This document shows, one piece after another, positions 1 to 5,419 of a DNA stretch of 6,921 nucleotides. A program made the translations under genes and the position numbers. Numbering within the stretch: the first letter of the stretch is position 1; each line of letters opens with the position of its first letter. The notes under the pieces are model-generated. The model had not been told where the DNA came from. It saw only the letters and a list, made by a program, of their open reading frames with translations, and made no database searches. This stretch comes from Pseudomonadota bacterium (lineage in GTDB: Bacteria > Desulfobacterota > Desulfobacteria > Desulfobacterales > C00003060). The DNA lies in assembly GCA_015222985.1 (NCBI GenBank), contig JADFWI010000604.1:1-6921 (forward strand). Direction: 5' to 3'.

Positions 1-3
1 ATT

Positions 4-80
4 GGCGGTGTAGCTCAGTCGGTTAGAGCATGCGGCTCATATCCGCAGTGTCCGGGGTTCAAGTCCCTGCACCGCCACCA
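4..80 (+). tRNA. tRNA-Met (CAT anticodon)
   Basis: A complete cloverleaf can be drawn. The acceptor stem is GGCGGTG (4-10) pairing with CACCGCC (70-76), with discriminator A77 and an encoded CCA at 78-80. The D-arm contains AGCTCAGTCGGTTAGAGC. The anticodon stem TGCGG/CCGCA (31-35/43-47) encloses loop CTCATAT with anticodon CAT at 38-40. The T-arm is CGGGG-TTCAAGT-CCCTG (53-69). It is read as elongator Met because it lacks the initiator's unpaired first acceptor base. A CAT tRNA can also be an Ile2 species whose C34 becomes lysidine, and that cannot be excluded by eye. The likely terminator of this transcript lies about 300 bp away, beyond an inserted palindromic element. Confidence 0.95.
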
Positions 81-110
81 TTTATCATAAGATATTTCAA
101 CTAGTTAAGC

Positions 111-120
111 CGTTTTTAAG
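111..120. repeat. Left copy of 10-bp direct repeat (target-site duplication candidate)
   Basis: CGTTTTTAAG abuts the left end of the palindromic element and is repeated exactly at 367-376, directly after its right end. A direct repeat precisely flanking terminal inverted repeats is the usual footprint of transposition. Confidence 0.65.
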
Positions 121-366
121 CAACTTCTCAATAACTTGGGGAATGAAGGTTTTTTCTGGAAGGCGATATCTCTGTTATTGGCACAGGTCTTGGCAGTGGT
201 CAGATACTTATGATTGCTGGCACGGTCTCTTGCTCTTGGCAATAACTTTGTCTAATCATAAGTATCTGGCCACGATGTTTGGGCATGATTGATATCGCCT
301 GGAAGAAAAAGCCTTCATCCCCCGGCACTTGTGGCAACCGCGTTGCCCGAACTTTTTGAGAAGTTA
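121..366. mobile_element. Palindromic MITE-like element, about 246 bp, non-coding
   Basis: The element shows nested inverted repeats. The outer pair is AACTTCTCAA (122-131) against TTGAGAAGTT (356-365), perfect over 10 bp. The middle pair is 143-170 against 291-318, with 24 of 28 positions matching and each arm ending in the GATATC box. The inner pair is 196-215 against 254-273, with 19 of 20 matching around CAGATACTTATGATT. The right arm carries about 24 extra bases (around 319-342). A 10-bp direct repeat flanks it on both sides. No open reading frame of useful size lies inside, so any movement would need a transposase encoded elsewhere. A folded-back RNA or a REP-like structural repeat is the alternative explanation. 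The transposase family cannot be assigned from this sequence. Confidence 0.65.
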
Positions 367-376
367 CGTTTTTAAG
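367..376. repeat. Right copy of 10-bp direct repeat (target-site duplication candidate)
   Basis: This exact copy of CGTTTTTAAG follows the right terminal inverted repeat immediately. Removing the element plus one copy would rejoin the tRNA to the terminator at 378-424 with a normal short spacing. Confidence 0.65.
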
Positions 377-377
377 A

Positions 378-424
378 GAGCCCTCACTAGTCTATATGGT
401 TAGTGGAGGCTCCCCTGTTTTTTT
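378..424 (+). terminator. Probable intrinsic terminator of the tRNA transcript
   Basis: GAGCCCTCACTA (378-389) pairs with TAGTGGAGGCTC (401-412), with two central mismatches and an 11-nt loop. The stem is followed by CCCCTG and a run of seven T (418-424). The T-tract lies on the plus-strand side only, so it fits the end of the upstream tRNA transcript and not the minus-strand cooC-like gene. Confidence 0.6.
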
Positions 425-473
425 GTGTTTTCAAATAGATCCAAATTCCAAAGAAAGAAGGGAGATAGGCGGA

Positions 474-1343
474 TCATGTAAGAGGCACCTTAGGCGTTTT
501 TCCCTGACACAGCCTCTCGATGTCCCCAAAAAGCCCTTGAATGGCCTTTCTGAACTCCCCCTCCCTGTTGAGCACAGAGGCCACGCCTGGTTCCATGGCA
601 AGAAAATCCTCGCTGTAGGGCAGAAAGTACGTGACCGGCTTCAGTCCAAAGCGCTTCATAAAGGTTTCCACCTTGTTTTCATCTTCTTTTCCACGCACCT
701 TGTTGATCACCAGCTTTACGTCGCGAATGGAGAGTTGCTGGCCAAGGGTCATAGACTTCCGGGCAACATGAAGGGCAGTCGCCGTGGGTTCTGCGACCAC
801 GAGCAGGAGGGAGAAGTCTTTGAGCAAGCCACGGCCAAAATGCTCGGGGCCGGCTTGTGTGTCCACGAGGATAATGTCACCGTGCTTCAGGACAATGAAC
901 CGCATGACTGCCTTTAGCAGCGTGTTTTCAGAACACAGACACCCGCTTGCCGCCTGCTCGACCGTTCCCATGGCAAGGAGCGAGAGATTAGGTTTTATTT
1001 GCATCCCAAAACGTCGGACCACATCGCTTACGTCGGGGTTTAGACGCAGCAAACCGCCCCATCCCGAGCCGGGCTTGGCCCCTGTCTTTTCCTCGATATA
1101 GATCTTATTGGCGCTTAAGGGGACGATTTTTTCCGCCTCTTCAAGGGAGACCCCTAAGCTCAAAGCCAGGTTCATCTGCGGGTCTTCGTCTGCCGCCAGG
1201 GCTCGACAGCCACGGCCGGCAAAAAGCTCTGCCAGCAAGGCGACCAAGGTGGTTTTCCCAACCCCACCCTTGCCGGCAACAGCAAGTCGAAAGCCTTGCT
1301 CAACAATCTCGTTTTTGTGTTCACTTAAGTTTGACATTTTCAT
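474..1343 (-). CDS. cooC: CooC-like carbon monoxide dehydrogenase maturation ATPase (MinD/ParA-type P-loop)
   Basis: A 289-residue cytoplasmic ATPase. Numbered from the ATG at 1343, it has a deviant Walker A GKGGVGKTT (24-32, signature Lys25 and P-loop Lys30), an A'-type motif DEDPQMNLA from residue 52, and a Walker B region IILVDTQAG ending in GPEHFGRG (about 158-172). It also carries the CxC motif GCLCSEN (Cys135, Cys137), the metal-binding signature of CooC proteins, which use ATP to help insert nickel into the C-cluster of carbon monoxide dehydrogenase. MinD and ParA proteins lack that CxC. No CODH gene is in the window. The reading frame stays open upstream to 1523, but that extension runs through a palindromic repeat and does not resemble the family, so it was left out. 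ATG 1337 is an equally possible start, and neither has a strong ribosome site. The family call is firm; the exact client enzyme is inferred. Confidence 0.85.
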   Translation of the reverse strand: MKMSNLSEHKNEIVEQGFRLAVAGKGGVGKTTLVALLAELFAGRGCRALAADEDPQMNLALSLGVSLEEAEKIVPLSANKIYIEEKTGAKPGSGWGGLLRLNPDVSDVVRRFGMQIKPNLSLLAMGTVEQAASGCLCSENTLLKAVMRFIVLKHGDIILVDTQAGPEHFGRGLLKDFSLLLVVAEPTATALHVARKSMTLGQQLSIRDVKLVINKVRGKEDENKVETFMKRFGLKPVTYFLPYSEDFLAMEPGVASVLNREGEFRKAIQGLFGDIERLCQGKTPKVPLT

Positions 1344-1344
1344 T

Positions 1345-1371
1345 TCACAATGGTAAATTTTTATGATACAT
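1345..1371 (-). other. Possible 8-codon leader ORF upstream of cooC-like gene
   Basis: On the minus strand a good ribosome site, GGGAGG, stands 6 nt before ATG 1371. That ATG opens an eight-codon frame (MYHKNLPL) ending at TGA 1347-1345, a single base before the cooC-like ATG at 1343. The best Shine-Dalgarno of the region therefore serves this mini-frame, and cooC could be translated by coupling to it. It may equally be chance, with the true gene start lying slightly elsewhere. Confidence 0.3.
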
Positions 1372-1410
1372 TTCAATCCTCCCGTTGGCAACCGCAAATA
1401 ATTGGAGGAT

Positions 1411-1556
1411 AGACTAGTGTCCATCCAGAAATGAGGATTTTTGTTCAACATCAAGGCATGCGAAAAAAATAACCGCAGGCATATGTGTGATATTCCGAGG
1501 ATTGTTTTTTGAGCATAACGCAAAGATTGGGCGAAAAGACCATTTCTGGATGGAAA
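1411..1556. repeat. Second palindromic element between cooC-like gene and rpsU
   Basis: CCATCCAGAAATG (1421-1433) and its exact reverse complement (1541-1553) form the ends. Weaker matching extends outward through CTAGTGTCC / TTAGTTTCC. Internally, CATGCGAAAAAAATAA (about 1458-1473) mirrors TTGTTTTTTGAGCAT (about 1502-1516) imperfectly, and a short central hairpin follows, so most of the 146 bp can fold back. Its sequence differs from the element at 121-366, and no clear target duplication was seen, only a short ACTA on each side. It fits a non-autonomous insertion or a structural intergenic repeat. Confidence 0.5.
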
Positions 1557-1599
1557 CTAACTAACATCGGGGGCTTTCAAACCCGGCGATGAAAAGAAA

Positions 1600-1606
1600 G
1601 GGGAGA
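1600..1606 (+). promoter_or_regulatory. Ribosome binding site deciding the rpsU TTG start
   Basis: A purine-rich AAAGGGGAGA tract ends about 5-7 nt before TTG 1612. No comparable site precedes the in-frame TTG at 1630, so the longer form of S21 is preferred. Confidence 0.65.
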
Positions 1607-1611
1607 TAAAT

Positions 1612-1824
1612 TTGAGGGAATTTAGCAGCTTGGAAGTCAGGGTCGTCAACAATGACCTTGAGAGGGCCATGAGAGTGCTGAAAAAGAAGATTCAGAATGA
1701 TGGCCTTTTTCGACGACTTAAGCTCAAGAAAAGCTATGAGAAACCTAGCGAATACCGCCGTCGGAAACGTCGGGAGAGTGCGAGGAGGCAAAAAATAGCC
1801 CACTTGAAAAGCTCCAGGTACTAG
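1612..1824 (+). CDS. rpsU: 30S ribosomal protein S21
   Basis: This encodes 70 residues with the S21 core: LEVRVVNNDLERAMRVLKKK, then the DGLFRRLKLKKSYEKPSEYR segment, then a very basic tail (RRRKRRESARRQK). S21 is a small 30S-subunit protein near the mRNA 3'-end / anti-Shine-Dalgarno region and takes part in translation initiation. The chosen start is TTG at 1612, supported by a strong AGGGGAG ribosome site. It gives six residues ahead of the LEVRV point where most S21 proteins begin; TTG 1630 would give the shorter form. The gene is monocistronic in appearance. It is preceded by a palindromic repeat and closed by a strong terminator, and it is not in the rpsU-dnaG-rpoD arrangement of enterics. 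Confidence 0.95.
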   Translation: MREFSSLEVRVVNNDLERAMRVLKKKIQNDGLFRRLKLKKSYEKPSEYRRRKRRESARRQKIAHLKSSRY

Positions 1825-1844
1825 TCCCGTTCGTGTAATTCTCT

Positions 1845-1873
1845 AAGCCCGGCCCTCGTGCCGGGCTTTTTTT
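1845..1873 (+). terminator. Strong intrinsic terminator of rpsU
   Basis: A perfect 9-bp stem AAGCCCGGC (1845-1853) / GCCGGGCTT (1860-1868) with a 6-nt loop is followed by T residues through 1873. It sits 20 nt after the rpsU stop codon and isolates rpsU from lptD, which must have its own promoter in the 58 bp between. Confidence 0.95.
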
Positions 1874-1931
1874 GTCCCCACGAATGCTTTCCTCTACGAC
1901 CCCATGGCGTTTTGTGTTATAGGAACAACCC

Positions 1932-4304
1932 ATGCCTAAAAGGGTCGTTTTCTTCGGTATTCTTGTTGCTGCTGTGCTTTTCTCATCGCCGGCCCGTGCA
2001 GGCATGGACACTATTAGCAAGGAGTCCGATCTTCCGTACCATATCAAGGCTGACTCTCTGGATTACGATGAAATCACCATGACGTACAGGGCCAGGGGGT
2101 TCGTAACGCTTGCAAGAGGAGATCAGTTCTTGCATGCAGATGCCGCGGACTTCAATGAGCAAAGCGGAGATGCCAAGGCCTGGGGGAATGTTCGCTTTTT
2201 CTCCGGCAAAGACTGGTTAACAGGCAGCCGCATGGAGATAAACATGGACGACGGCACGGGCACGGTTTACGACGGGACTGTTTTCATCGAAGAGAGCCAT
2301 TTTTACATCCGCGGAGATGAAATCAAAAAGACGGGCAAGGATTCCTATTATATAAAGGATCATGCCAGCCTCACGACTTGCGATGGCGACTCGCCGGACT
2401 GGCAAATCACTGGCAAGGACTTTAAGGTCACCATAGAAGGTTACGGCACGGTAAAACACGCGGCCCTGTGGGCAAAATCGGTCCCTGTCCTGTATGCGCC
2501 CTTTATTCTTTTTCCCGCAAAGATAAAGCGGCAGACCGGACTGTTGGTCCCCCTGGTCCTGTATTCAAATACAAACGGCTTTGAGTACATCCAGCCCTTT
2601 TTCTGGGCCATCAGTGAAAGCAGTGACGCCACGTTTTATGGGCACTACATGGCCCATCGGGGATTCAAACACGGGGGCGAATATCGTTACGTATTGTCGC
2701 CAGGCGCCAAAGGCACGGCAATGTACGATTTTCTTTACGATAAGCAAATCGATGACGGCACGACCCCGGTAGATCCGCAGGGGTATTACTATGAGGGATT
2801 CGGAGGCGACAGCGAGGACCGCTTAAACAGAAAGCGGTGGTGGTTCAGGACCAAAAGTGACTGGGAACTGCCGGCTCAATTCAAGGCGAAACTGGACTTA
2901 GATCTTGTGAGCGATCAGGACTTTCTTCGTGAGTTTGACACGGGCTATTCAGGCTATGAGATCTCTAACAAATATTTCGAGAAAGAATTTGGCAGGGGAC
3001 TTGACGATAAGACAGACACGGTTCGCTTGAACCAGTTGAACCTGAACAGGACTTGGGACCAGTTCAGCCTGAACACCGATCTTCTCTGGTATGACGACGT
3101 GCTCGCCCGAATACATCACCGCGATGACACCACCCTTCAGAGATTGCCATCGGTGAGTTTTTCCGGTTCCAAGCAAAAAATTTTGGACTCCCCGTTTTAT
3201 TTTGATCTGTCAAGTTCCCTTAACCATTACTGGCGTGAGACTGGAACCAGGGGATACACCGTAGATCTTTCCCCAAAAGTCTACTATCCAACAACTGTTT
3301 TCAGGTGTTTTGACTTTGAACCCTCAGTAGGTCTGCACGAGACGCTGTGGCAGGCTGAAGAATACGACCCCCCGAGCGCAAGAAAAGAGGACCAGCTACG
3401 ATCACGTGAAATATACGACTTACAAGCGGACCTATCCACAGAGATCTCGAGGGTATTTGACATCAGAGGATCAACTATCGACAAGATAAGACATGCCATC
3501 AGGCCTCAAGTCGTATATACTTATGTCCCTGATGTGGAACAGGGGGACCTTCCTGATTTTGTGAGCTCAATAAGCGAAACAAATTCCTTGTCTTATTCGG
3601 TGCTAAACACCTTTACCTCAAGAAGGATCCAAAAGGCCGACTCCGAAAGAGAGGCAGAACTTGAAGCCAAAACATGGGGAGCATGGCCGGCGGACACCCC
3701 AGAAGAAACAAGCGAGGCTGACGAAGAGCAGGAATCACTGCCACCCAAATACAGTTACCATGATTTCTGTAGGATCAGTCTTTCCCAGACTTATGACATA
3801 CTGACGGCCCGGCATCCTCCACCAGCAGATGGCGAAAGACGGCCATTTTCCGACATCGCAGGGAGGCTTGAATTACACCTCTTCCAATCCGTGGATCTCG
3901 ATTTCGTAGGAAACGCCACATGGTCACCTTATGATGGGGAGTACAAAAGCTATGATGCAGCAGTACTCTTCAGTAATTCGCGTGGGGATGAAGCCTCGCT
4001 GGACTACCGATATACCCAGGACAGCAGCGAAAGCATTCTGACCAGGGTCTTTGTCAATCTCTTTGACACGCTCTCTGCCTACTGGGAACACGAGCACAAT
4101 CTCAAGGACAGGAAGGAAATAAAGTCCGTCCTGGGCTTCACGTATGAACCCCAGTGCTGGTCTTTCAGTCTCAGGTACACTCATGACAGGACAACGAACA
4201 AGCGAGAGTACTTCTTTCAGATAAGCCTCTACGGCTTGGGCAAGTACGACCTAGGCGAGTACAAACCCGGCGAGGGTTCGGATACATGGATGAAGAAAGG
4301 ATAG
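1932..4304 (+). CDS. lptD: LPS-assembly outer membrane protein LptD (OstA/Imp)
   Basis: A 790-residue precursor. Residues 1-23 are a signal peptide (basic start, hydrophobic FGILVAAVLF, cleavage after ARA). An OstA/LptA-like periplasmic domain follows (about 34-190, opening with LPYHIKADSLDYDE), then the long aromatic-rich beta-barrel (about 200-770). LptD with the lipoprotein LptE forms the outer-membrane channel that delivers lipopolysaccharide from the LptA bridge to the cell surface. Length matches the family. Four Cys are present: C150 in the N-domain (TTCDGDSPDW), C459, C613, and C742 near the C-terminus (YEPQCWSF). C150 and C742 occupy the places of E. coli C173 and C725. An acidic, low-complexity insert at about 567-605 is probably a surface loop. 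AGGA sits 7 nt before the ATG. The nusG-like gene follows after 43 nt on the same strand. lptE is not in the window. Confidence 0.96.
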   Translation: MPKRVVFFGILVAAVLFSSPARAGMDTISKESDLPYHIKADSLDYDEITMTYRARGFVTLARGDQFLHADAADFNEQSGDAKAWGNVRFFSGKDWLTGSRMEINMDDGTGTVYDGTVFIEESHFYIRGDEIKKTGKDSYYIKDHASLTTCDGDSPDWQITGKDFKVTIEGYGTVKHAALWAKSVPVLYAPFILFPAKIKRQTGLLVPLVLYSNTNGFEYIQPFFWAISESSDATFYGHYMAHRGFKHGGEYRYVLSPGAKGTAMYDFLYDKQIDDGTTPVDPQGYYYEGFGGDSEDRLNRKRWWFRTKSDWELPAQFKAKLDLDLVSDQDFLREFDTGYSGYEISNKYFEKEFGRGLDDKTDTVRLNQLNLNRTWDQFSLNTDLLWYDDVLARIHHRDDTTLQRLPSVSFSGSKQKILDSPFYFDLSSSLNHYWRETGTRGYTVDLSPKVYYPTTVFRCFDFEPSVGLHETLWQAEEYDPPSARKEDQLRSREIYDLQADLSTEISRVFDIRGSTIDKIRHAIRPQVVYTYVPDVEQGDLPDFVSSISETNSLSYSVLNTFTSRRIQKADSEREAELEAKTWGAWPADTPEETSEADEEQESLPPKYSYHDFCRISLSQTYDILTARHPPPADGERRPFSDIAGRLELHLFQSVDLDFVGNATWSPYDGEYKSYDAAVLFSNSRGDEASLDYRYTQDSSESILTRVFVNLFDTLSAYWEHEHNLKDRKEIKSVLGFTYEPQCWSFSLRYTHDRTTNKREYFFQISLYGLGKYDLGEYKPGEGSDTWMKKG

Positions 4305-4347
4305 GTTGTAGGCCTGAAATAGGATTGTGGGTTCGGAGAAAACACTG

Positions 4348-4875
4348 ATGACAGCGCCATCTCACATGGCTTCTGCGTGGTATGTGCTTCACACCAGAAG
4401 CCGCTTTGAACAGGTTGTCTTTGACGGTCTCGAAGGAAAATCACTGGAAGCCTTTCTCCCAAAGATGACTGTTATGAGTAAACGCCGTGACCGGCGCAAG
4501 ACGATCCGGATTCCGATCTTTCCCGGTTATGTATTTGTGAAAAGTGATCTAAACGTCTATGAACGCCTCGAGATCGTAAAAACCATAGGGGTTGTCCGCA
4601 TCGTGGGAAACAAGGACGGCCCGATCTCCGTTCCTGACCAGTCTGTCGATTCTCTTCAGATCATGGTTGCCGGGAATAACGAAATCCTGACCGGGACTCG
4701 ATTCAAAAAGGGAGAGCGTGTCATAGTTGTGGAGGGGCCCTTTGCCGGTGTCACAGGCAATTTTGTCAGGTACAAGGGCGGCGGACGCGTGGTTGTGGCT
4801 ATCGAGGCATTGGGCCAGTACGCCGCAGTCAATGTCCCGGAAGAATATGTAGAAAGGATTCCGGAAGGTGTTTGA
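4348..4875 (+). CDS. NusG-like transcription elongation factor paralog (RfaH/UpxY type)
   Basis: 175 residues with an N-terminal NGN domain (about 10-108: WYVLHTRSRFEQ, the FPGYVFV core at 58-64, then TIGVVRIVG) and a C-terminal KOW domain (about 118-172, VVEGPFAGVTG then VVVAIEALGQ). Such proteins bind RNA polymerase and alter pausing or termination. General NusG usually lies beside secE and the rplK operon. This copy sits behind lptD, and its sequence style (WYVLHT, SKRRDRRK, GVVRIVG) resembles the specialised UpxY/RfaH-like branch that acts on surface-polysaccharide operons. The start is ATG 4348, with GGAG 9 nt upstream. GTG 4327 would add seven residues but has AGGA only 2 nt away. The gene is probably cotranscribed with lptD and the dodecin gene. 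The domain call is firm; the specialised role is inferred. Confidence 0.88.
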   Translation: MTAPSHMASAWYVLHTRSRFEQVVFDGLEGKSLEAFLPKMTVMSKRRDRRKTIRIPIFPGYVFVKSDLNVYERLEIVKTIGVVRIVGNKDGPISVPDQSVDSLQIMVAGNNEILTGTRFKKGERVIVVEGPFAGVTGNFVRYKGGGRVVVAIEALGQYAAVNVPEEYVERIPEGV

Positions 4876-4914
4876 CGCAACAGAGAAAATCAGAATGGAA
4901 GGAGGTGAGGAGTC

Positions 4915-5121
4915 ATGGCAAGGGTTGCACGAGTCACTGAGGTCATTGCCGGGTCACCGGTCGGTTTTGATGATGCTATCAAGGTAGGCTTTGAGCGAGC
5001 TTGCAAAACGCTTAGAGGGATCACAGGCGTACGCATCCTTGAGCAGCGTGTCAAGGTGGCAGACAACAAGATAGTTGAATATCGTGTGAGACTTGAGATT
5101 ATCTTTGTGCTGGAAGACTAG
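4915..5121 (+). CDS. Dodecin-family small protein
   Basis: 68 residues matching dodecin end to end: a beta strand (ARVARVTEVIAGSP), an amphipathic helix (FDDAIKVGFERACKTLRG), then two strands (VRILEQRVKVADNK and IVEYRVRLEIIFVLED). Dodecins assemble into hollow dodecamers that store or buffer flavins in the cytoplasm. The Gln of the LEQ motif (Q44), which contacts the flavin in characterised dodecins, is present. The Trp normally found six residues before that Gln is Gly38 here (LRGITGVRILEQ), so flavin stacking may be lost or altered. A very strong ribosome site GGAGGTGAGG lies 4-13 nt before ATG 4915. The gene follows the nusG-like gene by 39 nt and converges on the next gene with 3 bp between stops. 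The family is clear; the ligand is uncertain. Confidence 0.9.
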   Translation: MARVARVTEVIAGSPVGFDDAIKVGFERACKTLRGITGVRILEQRVKVADNKIVEYRVRLEIIFVLED

Positions 5122-5124
5122 GTG

Positions 5125-5388
5125 TTATTTTTCTTCGGCCCTCCGTCTGACCATACGAGTCAATATCCGAACAAGATTTGTAGCGAGGACGATGCCGCTT
5201 AAGACCATGAGTACCAGAGGCACCCAACCGTGCCTCTGGTATTCTTCGTGCTCCAAAGCAAAGCGAAGGCCAATTTTGCTGAAAAGAAAGATGAGGGCCA
5301 TGAAGACGGAGATCACAATGCAGAAGAGATCAGAATCGTACCAGGGAATGACAACTTTTCGAAACGAAGGGCTTTGGTGCAGTTTCAT
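5125..5388 (-). CDS. Small two-helix membrane protein of unknown function
   Basis: 87 residues, not assignable to a named family by eye. A short N-terminus (SPSFRKVVIPWYDSD) precedes a first membrane segment (about 21-44), a charged linker (EHEEYQRHG, about 46-54), a second membrane segment (about 55-76) and a strongly basic tail (RILTRMVRRRAEEK). By the positive-inside rule the C-terminus should be cytoplasmic, and with two helices the N-terminus too. It starts 31 nt after the hydrolase gene on the same strand, so it is probably the second gene of that transcript. No clear ribosome site precedes ATG 5388, which lies in an AT-rich stretch. A 12-bp perfect inverted repeat falls in the linker/second-helix coding region. 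Its sequence is gene-like and its hydrophobicity coherent, so it is taken as real. Confidence 0.7.
   Translation of the reverse strand: MKLHQSPSFRKVVIPWYDSDLFCIVISVFMALIFLFSKIGLRFALEHEEYQRHGWVPLVLMVLSGIVLATNLVRILTRMVRRRAEEK
5212..5241. repeat. Perfect inverted repeat inside the small membrane-protein gene
   Basis: TACCAGAGGCAC (5212-5223) and GTGCCTCTGGTA (5230-5241) are exact reverse complements around a 6-nt loop CCAACC. The stem can be lengthened to 15 bp with one G-T pair (5209-5244). It lies 91 nt past the dodecin stop on the plus strand and within codons for roughly EYQRHGWVPLVL on the minus strand. No clean T-tract follows on either side. Confidence 0.75.
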
Positions 5389-5419
5389 AAATAAATATTA
5401 CACGAGCTCCGTACAGAAA

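Noticed and set aside
396..1356. Plus-strand frames (396-917, 784-1101, 1108-1356) opposite the cooC-like gene
   Set aside because: They are antisense shadows of a gene with clear motifs; their translations show no recognisable domain.
1344..1523. N-terminal extension of the cooC-like frame to an ATG at 1523
   Set aside because: The extra 60 codons run through the palindromic element, encode nothing like the family, and are separated from the conserved P-loop start. The family length fits the ATG at 1343 or 1337.
1874..1931. lptD promoter
   Set aside because: A promoter should exist here after the rpsU terminator, but TTGTCC...TACGAC and the TTATAG box near 1917 are too weak to call.
1745..2047. 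Minus-strand 100-codon frame across the rpsU end, the terminator and the lptD start
   Set aside because: It crosses an intrinsic terminator and two well-supported genes on the other strand, and its composition is not protein-like.
4327..4347. GTG 4327 as start of the nusG-like gene
   Set aside because: The AGGA before it is only 2 nt away, whereas ATG 4348 has GGAG at 9 nt, and the conserved domain starts after both. It remains possible.
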